Positions 44,052 through 52,876 of a DNA stretch of 59,658 nt are shown piece by piece. Under the pieces are notes generated by a model. The model was not told the DNA's origin. It saw only the letters and a list, made by a program, of their open reading frames with translations, and made no database searches. Every line of letters begins with the position of its first letter. Position 1 is the stretch's first letter. This stretch comes from Clostridiales bacterium. GTDB lineage: Bacteria; Bacillota; Clostridia; Saccharofermentanales; Saccharofermentanaceae. The translations under genes were made by a program, and so were the position numbers. The stretch is from contig JAFRRJ010000019.1 of the NCBI GenBank assembly GCA_017428155.1, positions 1 through 59,658 on the forward strand, read 5' to 3'.

Positions 44052-44121
44052 TACCATTGGAAAGGGACAAAGAGAACATACCGGCAATACGGGTTGTGAA
44101 AAAATTTTTCTACCACTGGTA
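44052..44121. promoter_or_regulatory. paired TACCAxTGG boxes in a divergent gap
   Basis: TACCATTGG is at 44052-44060 and the palindrome TACCACTGGTA at 44111-44121. They lie between the divergent XRE and histidine-kinase genes and are candidate operator sites for the XRE protein. Confidence 0.4.
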
Positions 44122-44175
44122 TGGGTTTTGCTCCAAAAGAGCTGGTTTTTGGGCATTTTGGCTTCAAAAAAATTA

Positions 44176-44264
44176 TTGCATTTATTGACGTATATAATAT
44201 TATTTTAGCGAATTAGATTTAAGACCCCTTAAGTCAACAGCGAAGAGGCTCAGGGGTCTTTTTG
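44176..44264 (+). terminator. promoter and terminator-like leader upstream of the hybrid kinase
   Basis: TTGCAT (44176-44181), 16 bases, TATTAT (44198-44203) form a likely promoter. About 18 bases on, AAGACCCCT (44221-44229) pairs with AGGGGTCTT (44252-44260), followed by TTTTT, only a few bases before the ribosome site GAGGGTG and the ATG at 44273. No gene lies between promoter and terminator, so this is an attenuator or a small RNA of about 55 bases. Confidence 0.65.
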
Positions 44265-44272
44265 AGGGTGCT

Positions 44273-46843
44273 ATGAACGGTAAGAGAAAGACGCTTTTGC
44301 TGACCCTGGGCGCAACTTTTGTGCTAATGGTCCTGCTCGTCACGTATACTACAGAACTGATGTACAAGTCATCCCGGTCTTATATTAACGAACTGGGCAA
44401 TGACAAGGCTTCGGCAATCTCGGCAGATTTTGAGATATACCTTGAGAATGCAAGGTCGGTGCTCTGGGGAGTTGCCGATACAGTCGATCACATGGTGGAG
44501 AAAGGTGCCACTAATGAAGAGATCGTAGAGTACATCTCGCGTGAGTCTGCCAATACCGCATCACAGTTCGATGAGAGTTACACGGGTATTTACGGTGTTA
44601 TAAGAGGCGAATATGTTGACGGTGTCGGCTGGACGCCTCCTGATGATTACGATCCCACGGTAAGGGACTGGTATAAGACAACTGTTGCTGCAGGCGGAAA
44701 GCCGATTATCGTCTCGCCTTATGTTGATGCCCAGACCGGCAATGTGATCATATCGATATGTAAAGCTCTTTCCGATAACAACAATGTCCTGGGGCTCGAC
44801 CTCACGCTTAACGGTGTGCAGGATATTGTCAGTGAGATCCATATCAATGACAGCGGTTACGGTTTGATCCTGAATTACGACGGAACTGTTATTGCCCATA
44901 AAGATGAAGGCGAGAAGGGGAAGAACTACAGCACCGGGCCTGACAGGAAAGAATATTTTGAGAAGATAATAAACACCGGCAAAGGCAACTTCGACATGGA
45001 GATCGACGGAAAGAAGTGCACTGTCTTTGCTGATGAGGTCTCAGACCAGTGGCATCTCGTGATCGTAGTCGAGAACAGCGCTCTCTTTGATGACACGATC
45101 AATGTCCTTATCGTGAGCATATTTATAAACCTGATCGTTTTCGCGCTCATATCGGTATTCTATATTCTTGGCTACAGACATGAACGCAAGATCAACCGCC
45201 GCGTCGAGGAGATGAAGCAGAACGAGCAGAAGAGGGAATATGAAGCCAAGATCCTTATGCTCGAGAAGGCTGCAGCTGACACCGCGAACAAGGCAAAAAG
45301 CGATTTTCTCGCCGACATGTCACATGAGATAAGAACACCTATCAATGCGGTCCTCGGCATGAATGAGATGATCCTCAGGACTTCTGACGATGAACAGATC
45401 CTTGAATATGCATCAAACATCAAGAGTTCAGGCAATACTCTTTTGTCGCTCATAAATAATATTCTTGATTTCTCGAAAATCGAGGACGGCAAGATGTCTC
45501 TCGTACCTGTCGAATTCGATACCGCCGGACTCATAACGGATCTTTGCAATTCGGTCAGCGAGAGAGCGAGATCAAAGGGTCTGGAGCTGATTACGGATAT
45601 CGACGAATCAGTTCCTTCAAAGCTTTACGGTGACGATGTGAGGATAAGCCAGATAGTGCTGAATCTCCTTACAAATGCGGTGAAGTATACAGAGAACGGA
45701 AGCGTTACTTTAAGGATCAGGAACAAGAGGATAATGGACGGTATTGCTGACATAAGATTCGAAGTTTCCGATACCGGTATAGGTATAAAGGATGAGGATC
45801 TCGGCAAGCTCTATGAATCCTTTGAAAGGATTGAGGAAAAGCGCAACCGCCATATAGAGGGAACGGGGCTCGGCATCTCGATCGTATGCAAGCTCCTTGC
45901 AATGATGAACAGCAGGCTTGAGGTCGACAGCAAATATGCAATAGGATCGACATTCGGATTTGACCTGTCGCTTAAAGTCACAGATCCCGCGCCTGTCGGA
46001 AGATATGAGGCAAAGCACAAGTCCGCTGTAAAGATCACTGATGAAGCTGACCGTTTTTATGCTCCGGGTGCAAAGGTCCTTGTTACCGATGATAATGCTA
46101 TGAACCTCAAGGTAGCCTCAAACTTCTTAAAGATATTCGGAATAGATGCCGTCACATGCTCATCCGGAAGAGAGACTGTCGGTCTGCTTAAGAAGGAGAG
46201 ATTCGATATACTCTTCCTCGACCACATGATGCCGGATATGGACGGCTTTGAGACTTTGAAAGCGCTTAAGGATGAAGGTCTTGTAAAAGACACTCCTGTA
46301 ATCGCACTTACGGCAAACGCAGTTGTCGGTGCCGAGGAGCAGTATCTTAAGGCGGGGTTTGACGGATACCTTTCAAAGCCTGTTACTGTGGAAGATCTGG
46401 AGAAAACTCTCAGGAAATACCTTCCTTCAGATCTTACGGGCGGAGCGTTAACTGAACAGGAGTATAATTCCGGAAATGAGGAAAGCAGCGGAGCTCTTAC
46501 AATTGATAAGGCACGTGCGGCCGGGCTTAATGTCGATGCTGCGCTTGTTTATACATCAGGCGAAGAGGATTTCTATCTTGAGCTTTTATCTGATTATGCT
46601 TCCGATGTACCTCAAAAAGCTGATGAACTTACGTCCTATCTTGATAATGGTGATCTTTATAACTATGAGATCCTTGTACATTCGCTTAAGAGTTCATCAA
46701 GAACAATTGGTGCCGATCCGCTTGCAGATGAAGCAAAGGCACTTGAGGATGCATCAAGGAATAAGGATATGGAGTTTGTAAGATCCAATCACGCGTCCTT
46801 TATCGAAAACCTGCTTAAGTTCGCATCAAAGATCAAAGGCTGA
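44273..46843 (+). CDS. hybrid sensor histidine kinase with receiver and HPt domains
   Basis: The 856-residue protein has a membrane segment, a dCache-like extracellular sensor (about 35-280, with WTPPDDYDPTVRDWY and GLDLTLN), a second membrane segment and a coiled coil. HisKA follows with His351 in DMSHEIRTPINAVLG, then HATPase (NLLTNAVKY, DTGIGI, GTGLGISI), a receiver domain with Asp650 in LFLDHMMPDMDG, and an HPt domain with His803 in LVHSLKSSSRTIGA. It is a complete phosphorelay on one chain; the output regulator is elsewhere. Confidence 0.95.
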   Translation: MNGKRKTLLLTLGATFVLMVLLVTYTTELMYKSSRSYINELGNDKASAISADFEIYLENARSVLWGVADTVDHMVEKGATNEEIVEYISRESANTASQFDESYTGIYGVIRGEYVDGVGWTPPDDYDPTVRDWYKTTVAAGGKPIIVSPYVDAQTGNVIISICKALSDNNNVLGLDLTLNGVQDIVSEIHINDSGYGLILNYDGTVIAHKDEGEKGKNYSTGPDRKEYFEKIINTGKGNFDMEIDGKKCTVFADEVSDQWHLVIVVENSALFDDTINVLIVSIFINLIVFALISVFYILGYRHERKINRRVEEMKQNEQKREYEAKILMLEKAAADTANKAKSDFLADMSHEIRTPINAVLGMNEMILRTSDDEQILEYASNIKSSGNTLLSLINNILDFSKIEDGKMSLVPVEFDTAGLITDLCNSVSERARSKGLELITDIDESVPSKLYGDDVRISQIVLNLLTNAVKYTENGSVTLRIRNKRIMDGIADIRFEVSDTGIGIKDEDLGKLYESFERIEEKRNRHIEGTGLGISIVCKLLAMMNSRLEVDSKYAIGSTFGFDLSLKVTDPAPVGRYEAKHKSAVKITDEADRFYAPGAKVLVTDDNAMNLKVASNFLKIFGIDAVTCSSGRETVGLLKKERFDILFLDHMMPDMDGFETLKALKDEGLVKDTPVIALTANAVVGAEEQYLKAGFDGYLSKPVTVEDLEKTLRKYLPSDLTGGALTEQEYNSGNEESSGALTIDKARAAGLNVDAALVYTSGEEDFYLELLSDYASDVPQKADELTSYLDNGDLYNYEILVHSLKSSSRTIGADPLADEAKALEDASRNKDMEFVRSNHASFIENLLKFASKIKG

Positions 46844-46883
46844 TAAGAAGGGCAATATGCCTTGGAAAATGACTGATAATATG

Positions 46884-47405
46884 TCAGTCAAGAAGGCTTT
46901 CAATAGATGCCTCATAATCTTCATCTATCAGCGTGACGTCTTCATCATAAGCCCAGAAGCCTTCCCTGTAATAGTCGTTCTCTTCCTTTAATCTTTCAGG
47001 TGTAAGGTCGGAATCGTCGAGCCTTGCTTCGATGTCAGAGGCGTGATCTGCGATGTCTTTAAAATGCCTGTCGATGTATCCGTCCGTGAACGCGAGGCAG
47101 ATGAATCTTATGTGGGATAAGTAGTCGGCGTCCATCTTTTCGCGCCAGTTAAAAGGAATATAACAGCCCTCGATGGTAAGAGACTGGTCATTCTCGATAG
47201 CGGTCTTGATCATCTCTCTGACGATAGGCCAGAGGTATTCTGTGAGCTTGTCATCGTCCTCGGGAGTGAGGGTGGTGTTGCCGCTCCTGATAAGACCCAT
47301 CTTAAGGTGATCGATGCATACGTAGGGCGTTTTATAACGCTCCAGAAACTTCTGGGCGAGAAGGGTTTTGCCGCAGTGTGATGCGCCTGTAATCAATGTG
47401 ATCAT
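46884..47405 (-). CDS. P-loop kinase-like protein
   Basis: The protein of 173 residues has a Walker A GASHCGKT at its N-terminus and a layout like small nucleotide or zeta-toxin-type kinases (YVCIDHLKMGLI, TIEGCYIPFNW, FICLAF). The substrate is unknown. I chose the ATG at 47405, seven bases after GGAG, rather than one five codons earlier. It diverges from the four-gene operon at 47524 and converges on the kinase gene. Confidence 0.75.
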   Translation of the reverse strand: MITLITGASHCGKTLLAQKFLERYKTPYVCIDHLKMGLIRSGNTTLTPEDDDKLTEYLWPIVREMIKTAIENDQSLTIEGCYIPFNWREKMDADYLSHIRFICLAFTDGYIDRHFKDIADHASDIEARLDDSDLTPERLKEENDYYREGFWAYDEDVTLIDEDYEASIESLLD

Positions 47406-47456
47406 AAGATGACTCCGCATATCATTCAGAATTATAAAAGTATTATACCCGACGGT

Positions 47457-47485
47457 TTGTTATTGCACCTCATCTTTGTTATATT
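47457..47485 (+). promoter_or_regulatory. promoter of the vWA/PurA-like operon
   Basis: TTGTTA (47457-47462), 17 bases, TATATT (47480-47485). The ATG at 47524 follows with AGGGGATAGAG as ribosome site. Confidence 0.7.
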
Positions 47486-47523
47486 AGAGGGCAGTAAAAT
47501 ATCTTTGAACAGGGGATAGAGAT

Positions 47524-48477
47524 ATGCGCAATCTTAATTGTAAGAACTGCGGCGGCATAATGATATATGATGTATCTTCGATGACCGCTCACTGCAGATT
47601 CTGCGGAACTTCCTATGTGCTTGATCACAAGGACACTGATTACTTCAGGACATTCTACAAGCAGATGGTGGATTCTTCCGGGAAAAGCGAAGAACGGAAG
47701 AGCCGTGACGACTCTCTGTGGGAGAATGCTGACAAGATCAGCTTTACCACCAACGACGGTCAGGTAATAGAGATCAGATATCTGCATTCATATACCGACA
47801 AGTGCGCCGATGTTTATGTCGCAAGAAGGAATATCGCTTTCCATTTCAGAAAGGGTATGAACGACAGGGCGGAGCACTTCAGGCGCATGGTATCTTCTCT
47901 CGATTATCCGTCTGCCGACACGAGATCTCTTTCTGACTTTTTCCCGCGCGTAACAGGCGCATTCATGCTCGACGACGATACATCTCTTGTCGTTATCAGC
48001 AAGCGTGAGGAAGAGTATCCTTTAAGGCTTTTCGGAAAGCTCGGAGGCAGGCATATCGCATGGATCATAAGCAGGCTCGAGAATCTCTGCTGTGTGCTTG
48101 AATATAACGCCCTCGTACACCCCGAGATCGATCCTGATACCGTCTATATCAATCCGACTGATCACTCAGCAAGCCTTTACTGCAACTGGTGGAGTGTGCA
48201 GCAGAGAAACTCAAGAGGCGACAAGGGTTTCCTGCTTACGTCAAATGATAATCTTAAGGGTCTGCGCAGTACGGCTAAAGCACTTCTGGAAACAACCGAA
48301 GTAACGCCCGACACACCCAAGGCACTTCTTGATTTCATCAACTCGGAACCAAGGGCGGATGCATACGAGGACTTCGCTTTCTGGGATGAGATGCTTATCA
48401 AGGCATTTGGCGAACGCAAATTCATAAAGATGGAGACAGAGGATTCCGACGTCTACGGAAAGCAGGGTAACTCCTGA
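47524..48477 (+). CDS. zinc ribbon plus degenerate kinase-like domain
   Basis: The 317-residue protein has a zinc ribbon CKNCGG/CRFCG (Cys6, 9, 24, 27) and then a region whose second half looks like a protein-kinase C-lobe: HIAWIISRLENLCCVLEYN, then LVHPEIDPDTVYIN in the place of the catalytic HRDxKPxN loop, then LYCNWW in place of DFG. The catalytic residues are not conserved (His199-Pro-Glu-Ile-Asp203 with no Lys, no DFG), so it is probably a pseudokinase. Related ribbon-kinase proteins accompany vWA proteins in TerY-P type modules. The stop overlaps the next ATG by one base (TGATG), so the genes are translationally coupled. Confidence 0.7.
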   Translation: MRNLNCKNCGGIMIYDVSSMTAHCRFCGTSYVLDHKDTDYFRTFYKQMVDSSGKSEERKSRDDSLWENADKISFTTNDGQVIEIRYLHSYTDKCADVYVARRNIAFHFRKGMNDRAEHFRRMVSSLDYPSADTRSLSDFFPRVTGAFMLDDDTSLVVISKREEEYPLRLFGKLGGRHIAWIISRLENLCCVLEYNALVHPEIDPDTVYINPTDHSASLYCNWWSVQQRNSRGDKGFLLTSNDNLKGLRSTAKALLETTEVTPDTPKALLDFINSEPRADAYEDFAFWDEMLIKAFGERKFIKMETEDSDVYGKQGNS

Positions 48478-49394
48478 TGGGAATAGGATTATACCGTGCG
48501 GGCGATTGGATGGCCCTGCGCAAGAGCAATAAGTTATCTGAAGCGAGTACTGCTGTTCAGATCTACAACAAGAAGACTGCTGACAACTGCAACAGAAGCA
48601 ATCTTATAAAGAACAGGGAGAGCCGTGACAATGATGATTCACCTGAATCAACACCTGTCATTATCGGTTTTGATGTTACTGCATCTATGGGATATCTTGC
48701 AAAAGAGATCGCAGTCAATTCCCTCAATAACATGATATCCGCGATCATTGACGACAAGGCGGTATCAGATCCGCAGGTTCTCTGTGCGGCAATAGGTGAT
48801 GTCAAGAGCGATTGTTATCCGCTGCAGGTGACACAGTTCGAGTCCGATATAAGAATGGTAAGACAACTGATGACGCTCTGCATTGAAGGCGGAGGCGGCG
48901 GAAATGACGGCGAGTCTTACAATCTGCTCTGGTATTTTGCTTCGAGGCATACTAATACTGACTGTTATGAGAAGCGCAAAAAGAAAGGCATACTCTTCAC
49001 GATAGGTGATGACAAATGCCATCCGGATCTCAGCAGGACAGAGATCTTCAATGCATTCGCCGATACGGTGCCATATACTTTATCCAACGAGGAACTCATC
49101 AGGGAAGTAAGTTCAAAGTACGATATATTCCATCTTTATATCGAGAACGATACCGCTTCCGATACGGAAGTCTGCAGGTACTGGAGCAGGCTTCTTCCCG
49201 GAAGGTCAGCGCCGATCAACAAAAAGGATATATCACTTCTGTCCGACCTTATAGTTGCAGTAATGCTCGTTAACGGCGGCAAGACGCACAATGAGGTCTT
49301 AAGCGGAATGGATCAGAAAAAGGCAGAGAGGATCGCAAGATCACTCTCGTTCATTGAAATCAAAAAAGCAGAAAGCAATACGATAAGCTTCTGA
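48477..49394 (+). CDS. vWA-like protein with MIDAS motif (first of pair)
   Basis: The 305-residue protein has a conserved N-terminal tag, MGIGLYRAGDW, and a vWA-like domain. The metal-binding motif is Asp66-x-Thr68-x-Ser70 in GFDVTASMG. Later come PLQVTQFESD, the glycine loop EGGGGGNDGESYNLLWYFASRHT and LFTIGDD. By family knowledge such domains bind a divalent metal and partner proteins. It begins at the last base of the upstream stop and shows clear relationship to the next gene at the same positions. Cytosolic: no signal or membrane segment. Confidence 0.82.
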   Translation: MGIGLYRAGDWMALRKSNKLSEASTAVQIYNKKTADNCNRSNLIKNRESRDNDDSPESTPVIIGFDVTASMGYLAKEIAVNSLNNMISAIIDDKAVSDPQVLCAAIGDVKSDCYPLQVTQFESDIRMVRQLMTLCIEGGGGGNDGESYNLLWYFASRHTNTDCYEKRKKKGILFTIGDDKCHPDLSRTEIFNAFADTVPYTLSNEELIREVSSKYDIFHLYIENDTASDTEVCRYWSRLLPGRSAPINKKDISLLSDLIVAVMLVNGGKTHNEVLSGMDQKKAERIARSLSFIEIKKAESNTISF

Positions 49395-49409
49395 CGAAAG
49401 GAGATCATT

Positions 49410-50306
49410 ATGGGTTTTGGAAGTTACAGGGCAAGAGATTGGGAGAAACTCAAGACAAGCAGAAGCATAAATACTTCTTCAAGCGTTAATGACCTTTTTA
49501 GGAACCAGCATCTTGATGATAAGTACGATCCTCTGAAGATCAATGTGAGAGAATCCAGAGACAGTGCGGATTCACCGGATTCCACACCGATCATCATCGG
49601 TTTTGACGATACGGGTTCCATGGGTTATCTTGCCCAGGAGATCGCAGCAAATTCTCTTAACAAGACTGTTACCGAGATCTATGACAAGCACCCTGTTACA
49701 AATCCTCATGTAATGTGTGCGGCTTACGGCAACGCCGGCGATATTGCACCTTTGCAGGTCACACAGTTCGAGGCTGATATCAAGATCGTCGAGCAGCTCC
49801 TTGACCTCTGGATCGTATTAAGAGGACGCGGTGACAGCGGCGATCCTTTGCTCTGGTATTTTGCGGCAAAGCATACGAGCATTGATTCATTCGAGAAGAG
49901 AGGCAAAAAGGGATTCCTTTTTACTATCGGTGACGATACTATCAAAGCACCTATATCAGGAGCTTTTATCAAGGAGATCTTCGGTGATGAGGAATACTAC
50001 ACCAAGACGATACAGCCGTCTGAATTCCTTGAAATGGCAAGAGAGAAGTACCATGTGTTCCATATCGTTACAAAGCCTTTGAACGGCAAAGTCTACGACA
50101 ACTGGAGAAGACTGATGCCTGACAGCACGGCTCTGGTCTTAAGCAACAACATCAAGGACCTCTATATGGTAATCATCTCCATCATGCAGCTCGTTAACGG
50201 CATGAGCAGGGATGACGTAATCAGCCAGTGGCCTGCTGACGTAAGAAAGGCAATAAGGGATTCGATCAAAGATATAAAGATCGCTCCCGCTGACATCAGC
50301 AAGTAA
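49410..50306 (+). CDS. vWA-like protein with MIDAS motif (second of pair)
   Basis: The 298-residue protein has the related N-terminal tag MGFGSYRARDW and the MIDAS motif at identical positions, Asp66-x-Thr68-x-Ser70 in GFDDTGSMG. PLQVTQFEAD and LLWYFAAKHTS are also shared with its neighbour, but the glycine loop is changed to LRGRGDSGDP. The two are therefore old duplicates that may do different jobs, perhaps as a heterodimer. AAAGGAG precedes its ATG; its stop overlaps the next start by one base (TAATG). Confidence 0.82.
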   Translation: MGFGSYRARDWEKLKTSRSINTSSSVNDLFRNQHLDDKYDPLKINVRESRDSADSPDSTPIIIGFDDTGSMGYLAQEIAANSLNKTVTEIYDKHPVTNPHVMCAAYGNAGDIAPLQVTQFEADIKIVEQLLDLWIVLRGRGDSGDPLLWYFAAKHTSIDSFEKRGKKGFLFTIGDDTIKAPISGAFIKEIFGDEEYYTKTIQPSEFLEMAREKYHVFHIVTKPLNGKVYDNWRRLMPDSTALVLSNNIKDLYMVIISIMQLVNGMSRDDVISQWPADVRKAIRDSIKDIKIAPADISK

Positions 50307-51514
50307 TGAGCATTAAAGCCGTAATAGGTAAGAATTTCGGAGACGAGGGCAAAGGCCTTGCCACCGATTATCTTGCCATGCTCTCCCAAATGTCCGGCCG
50401 CTCATGTATTGTCGTCCGCCATAACGGCGGAGCGCAGGCAGGGCACACGGTCGAAGCTTCGGGCAAGAGATTCGTATTCAGGGAGATCTCCTCAGGCACT
50501 TTCAGAGGCGCCGATACATTATGGGCACCGACATTTATGCCCGATCTTTATAAGCTCTCAAATGAGATAGAGGAGTTGTCCTCCATAGGCGTAAAGCCTT
50601 CAAAGATACTGTCTGTTCCGGACTGCCCGCTTACATATATTGACGATATCCTCATCAATATGTCGCTTGAGACAAGACGCGGCAAGGACCGCCACGGCAG
50701 CTGCGGTATGGGGATCGATGAAGCGAAGAGAAGATCGCTCCTTCAGGAATACAGGATAACGCCCGGTGATATTTTCTCGGAGGGGTTTGAAGGGTTTTAT
50801 AAAAAGCTTATCCGCATCCGCAGTGAATACCTGCCCGAACGCCTCAAGGCATTGGATCTTGACCCGTCACAGATGGGGGAGTACGGCGAACTTATCACGG
50901 ATAAAAACGTGCTCTTCAACTATGCTCTTCAGATGTGCCGCAACAGTTCATTTATAACTCTTGAAGATGAGAGTGTGATAAGAGATTACGGCGATGTCAT
51001 TTTCGAAGGCGCACAGGGACTGGTGCTTGATGAGGAGAACAAAGCCTTTGCACCGAATCTCACGTCGTCTAGAACAGGTCTTACGAATCCTGATGCAATG
51101 CTTTCAAGGCTTGGTATCGAAGAAGAATGCGAGGCCTTATATGTCACGAGAACTTATGTCACCAAGCACGGCGCGGGAAAGTTCCCGTACGAGGAAATCT
51201 TCCTTAAGGAAGGCCGGGCTTTCTTTGACGGAACCAATGTGCAGAATGAGTGGCAGGGTTCCATAAGATCTGCTCCGCACGGGAATCCTGATGAGTTCAA
51301 TGAATATATCTTAAAGGATTCAAAAGATTACGGGTTCAAGCCTTCTGTTCTCTTCACACATGTTGATGAGACGGACGGCAGGGTGCTCACAAAGGACGGT
51401 GAATATACTGTCGGCGAATGGATAGAAAAGATCAACAAGGACGGGATTTACAACAGATTCCTTGTCTCAGGGTCGCACTTTGCAGAAGATATTAAAGTAT
51501 TTGACGGGGTCTGA
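50306..51514 (+). CDS. divergent adenylosuccinate-synthetase-like enzyme
   Basis: The 402-residue protein follows the PurA order: NFGDEGKGL with Asp13 and Lys16 kept, GGAQAGHT (His47; PurA has NAGHT), the EGAQGLVLD loop, LTSSRTG, TRTYVTKHGAGKFPYE, and FTHVDETDG in place of TKLDVLDG. The GTP-recognition Asp seems kept, but the TTGRGIGP substrate loop reads RHGSCGMGIDEA and the RPRRCGW and SVGP regions are replaced. The fold and GTP-driven ligation to aspartate or a similar amino acid are likely; the substrate may not be IMP. It is the last gene of a coupled four-gene operon, and its stop codon lies within a 29-bp repeat. It is unlikely to be the housekeeping purA. Confidence 0.8.
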   Translation: MSIKAVIGKNFGDEGKGLATDYLAMLSQMSGRSCIVVRHNGGAQAGHTVEASGKRFVFREISSGTFRGADTLWAPTFMPDLYKLSNEIEELSSIGVKPSKILSVPDCPLTYIDDILINMSLETRRGKDRHGSCGMGIDEAKRRSLLQEYRITPGDIFSEGFEGFYKKLIRIRSEYLPERLKALDLDPSQMGEYGELITDKNVLFNYALQMCRNSSFITLEDESVIRDYGDVIFEGAQGLVLDEENKAFAPNLTSSRTGLTNPDAMLSRLGIEEECEALYVTRTYVTKHGAGKFPYEEIFLKEGRAFFDGTNVQNEWQGSIRSAPHGNPDEFNEYILKDSKDYGFKPSVLFTHVDETDGRVLTKDGEYTVGEWIEKINKDGIYNRFLVSGSHFAEDIKVFDGV

Positions 51515-51584
51515 CCCCATCAGGATTTTTTGACGGGGTCTGACCCCATCAGGATTTTTTGACGGGGTCTGACCCCATCAGGAT
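51502..51584. repeat. three tandem copies of a 29-bp palindromic repeat
   Basis: TGACGGGGTCTGACCCCATCAGG starts at 51502, 51531 and 51560. Each copy holds the palindrome GGGGTC-T-GACCCC followed by CATCAGGATTTTTT in the first two. Each unit can form a hairpin with a T-rich tail, so the set resembles a tripled terminator. The first copy includes the TGA of the PurA-like gene (51512-51514). Confidence 0.93.
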
Positions 51585-51605
51585 CATATTGTTCTCACTC
51601 GTATA

Positions 51606-52862
51606 CTAATCCAGTCTGTCAAAGACATCTTTGCTCTGCCTTTGACGGAATCTCAGATAATAGCCTGCTATCATCGAAGATAGCATAGTCGTTAGAATCA
51701 AAACTGTAAAGAACTCAATGCTGATAATTCCTGAACCATATGCGACTGTTGCAAGGACTATTCCGGGGCCTCCTCTCGCATTCATCGTTATTGCGAAGTT
51801 GAATTTGGTGGAATTGCTGACCTTTCCCGGAATGAGGAAAAGCCATGTGCCAATAAATTCCAGACCGAATGCTATGCCGAAGAAAGCAAGGAATCTCAGG
51901 ATCGAGAAGTTATGGAAGACATTGAGCTGTATTCCGACAAGGGCAAAATAGACCGGAACGAAGAAAGAGAAGACGAAGTGCTCCAGATACTTGATGCCCG
52001 TCTTTGCCTCTTCGGAAGAACCCATGATAGTCTTAACGATATATCCTACGAGGAATGCGGAATACATGATATTGATCCCTGTCATGTACAGAAGACCTGA
52101 CACGAGCAGAAGTGCTATAAAACTCAGGGTGAAGAAAACGTTCACCGGAAGCTTGATGCGGATGTTGTTCATGAACTTGCTCAAGACTGTTACGAGCACG
52201 AACATGCCAATTGTTGAAGCAGCGACAATGACAGTGTCAGCCAGGTTAAGTTTGCCTGAATCTGCAGCCCTTGTAGCCATGTTAAGGAGTATCCACAAAA
52301 GGAGATCCTGGAATGTCGATACAGTGAGCACGGCATTGGAGAATCTGGTGTTCATTATTCCCATGTCGAAGAATATTTTCGAGATCACGGGAATAGATGT
52401 GATAGCTACTCCGATCGCGAAAACAAGGCGGTAAGAGAACACGTTGCCGCTGTCTCCTATGAAGTATTCCTGAAACATGTTAAAGAACGGGATGCTGCCC
52501 GCCATGGGAAGCACCGTTGCGCCTAAAAAGACAAGAGTGATTATCTTTGAATTCCTGCGGCTGACCTCTATCTTTGTCGAGAATCCTGACAGGAACATGA
52601 GGAAGATAAGACCCAGCTGATAGAAGACATTGAGGACCTTACCCTCTTCAGGATATGCGTTGAAAACCGAATTTAAGAGGTCAGGTGCAAGAAGAAACAA
52701 ACCGCTTCCGCCAAGGAGCATTCCGCCAAGGATCTCACCGACGACACGCGGTCCCTTGATCTTTTCTATGAGAGTGCCGAACAGGAAAGCACTTCCGAGA
52801 AGAAGTGCAAGTGCTATAAATGTTCTGATTATCTCAGTCTGTCCGAGTGAAGCAAGTCCCAT
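51606..52862 (-). CDS. cation:proton antiporter (CPA2/Kef-NapA type)
   Basis: The 418-residue protein has about 12 membrane segments, with KGPRVVGEILGGMLLGGSGL near the start and NARGGPGIVLATVAYGSG near the end, as in the sodium/proton exchanger family (CPA2). No C-terminal TrkA/RCK domain is present. It starts at ATG with GGGAG upstream and follows the lipoprotein gene by 14 bases, so both are one operon. Confidence 0.88.
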   Translation of the reverse strand: MGLASLGQTEIIRTFIALALLLGSAFLFGTLIEKIKGPRVVGEILGGMLLGGSGLFLLAPDLLNSVFNAYPEEGKVLNVFYQLGLIFLMFLSGFSTKIEVSRRNSKIITLVFLGATVLPMAGSIPFFNMFQEYFIGDSGNVFSYRLVFAIGVAITSIPVISKIFFDMGIMNTRFSNAVLTVSTFQDLLLWILLNMATRAADSGKLNLADTVIVAASTIGMFVLVTVLSKFMNNIRIKLPVNVFFTLSFIALLLVSGLLYMTGINIMYSAFLVGYIVKTIMGSSEEAKTGIKYLEHFVFSFFVPVYFALVGIQLNVFHNFSILRFLAFFGIAFGLEFIGTWLFLIPGKVSNSTKFNFAITMNARGGPGIVLATVAYGSGIISIEFFTVLILTTMLSSMIAGYYLRFRQRQSKDVFDRLD

Positions 52863-52876
52863 CGCTAACTCCCGGA

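Noticed and set aside
51502..51584. CRISPR-like palindromic repeats
   Set aside because: Three abutting copies with no spacers.
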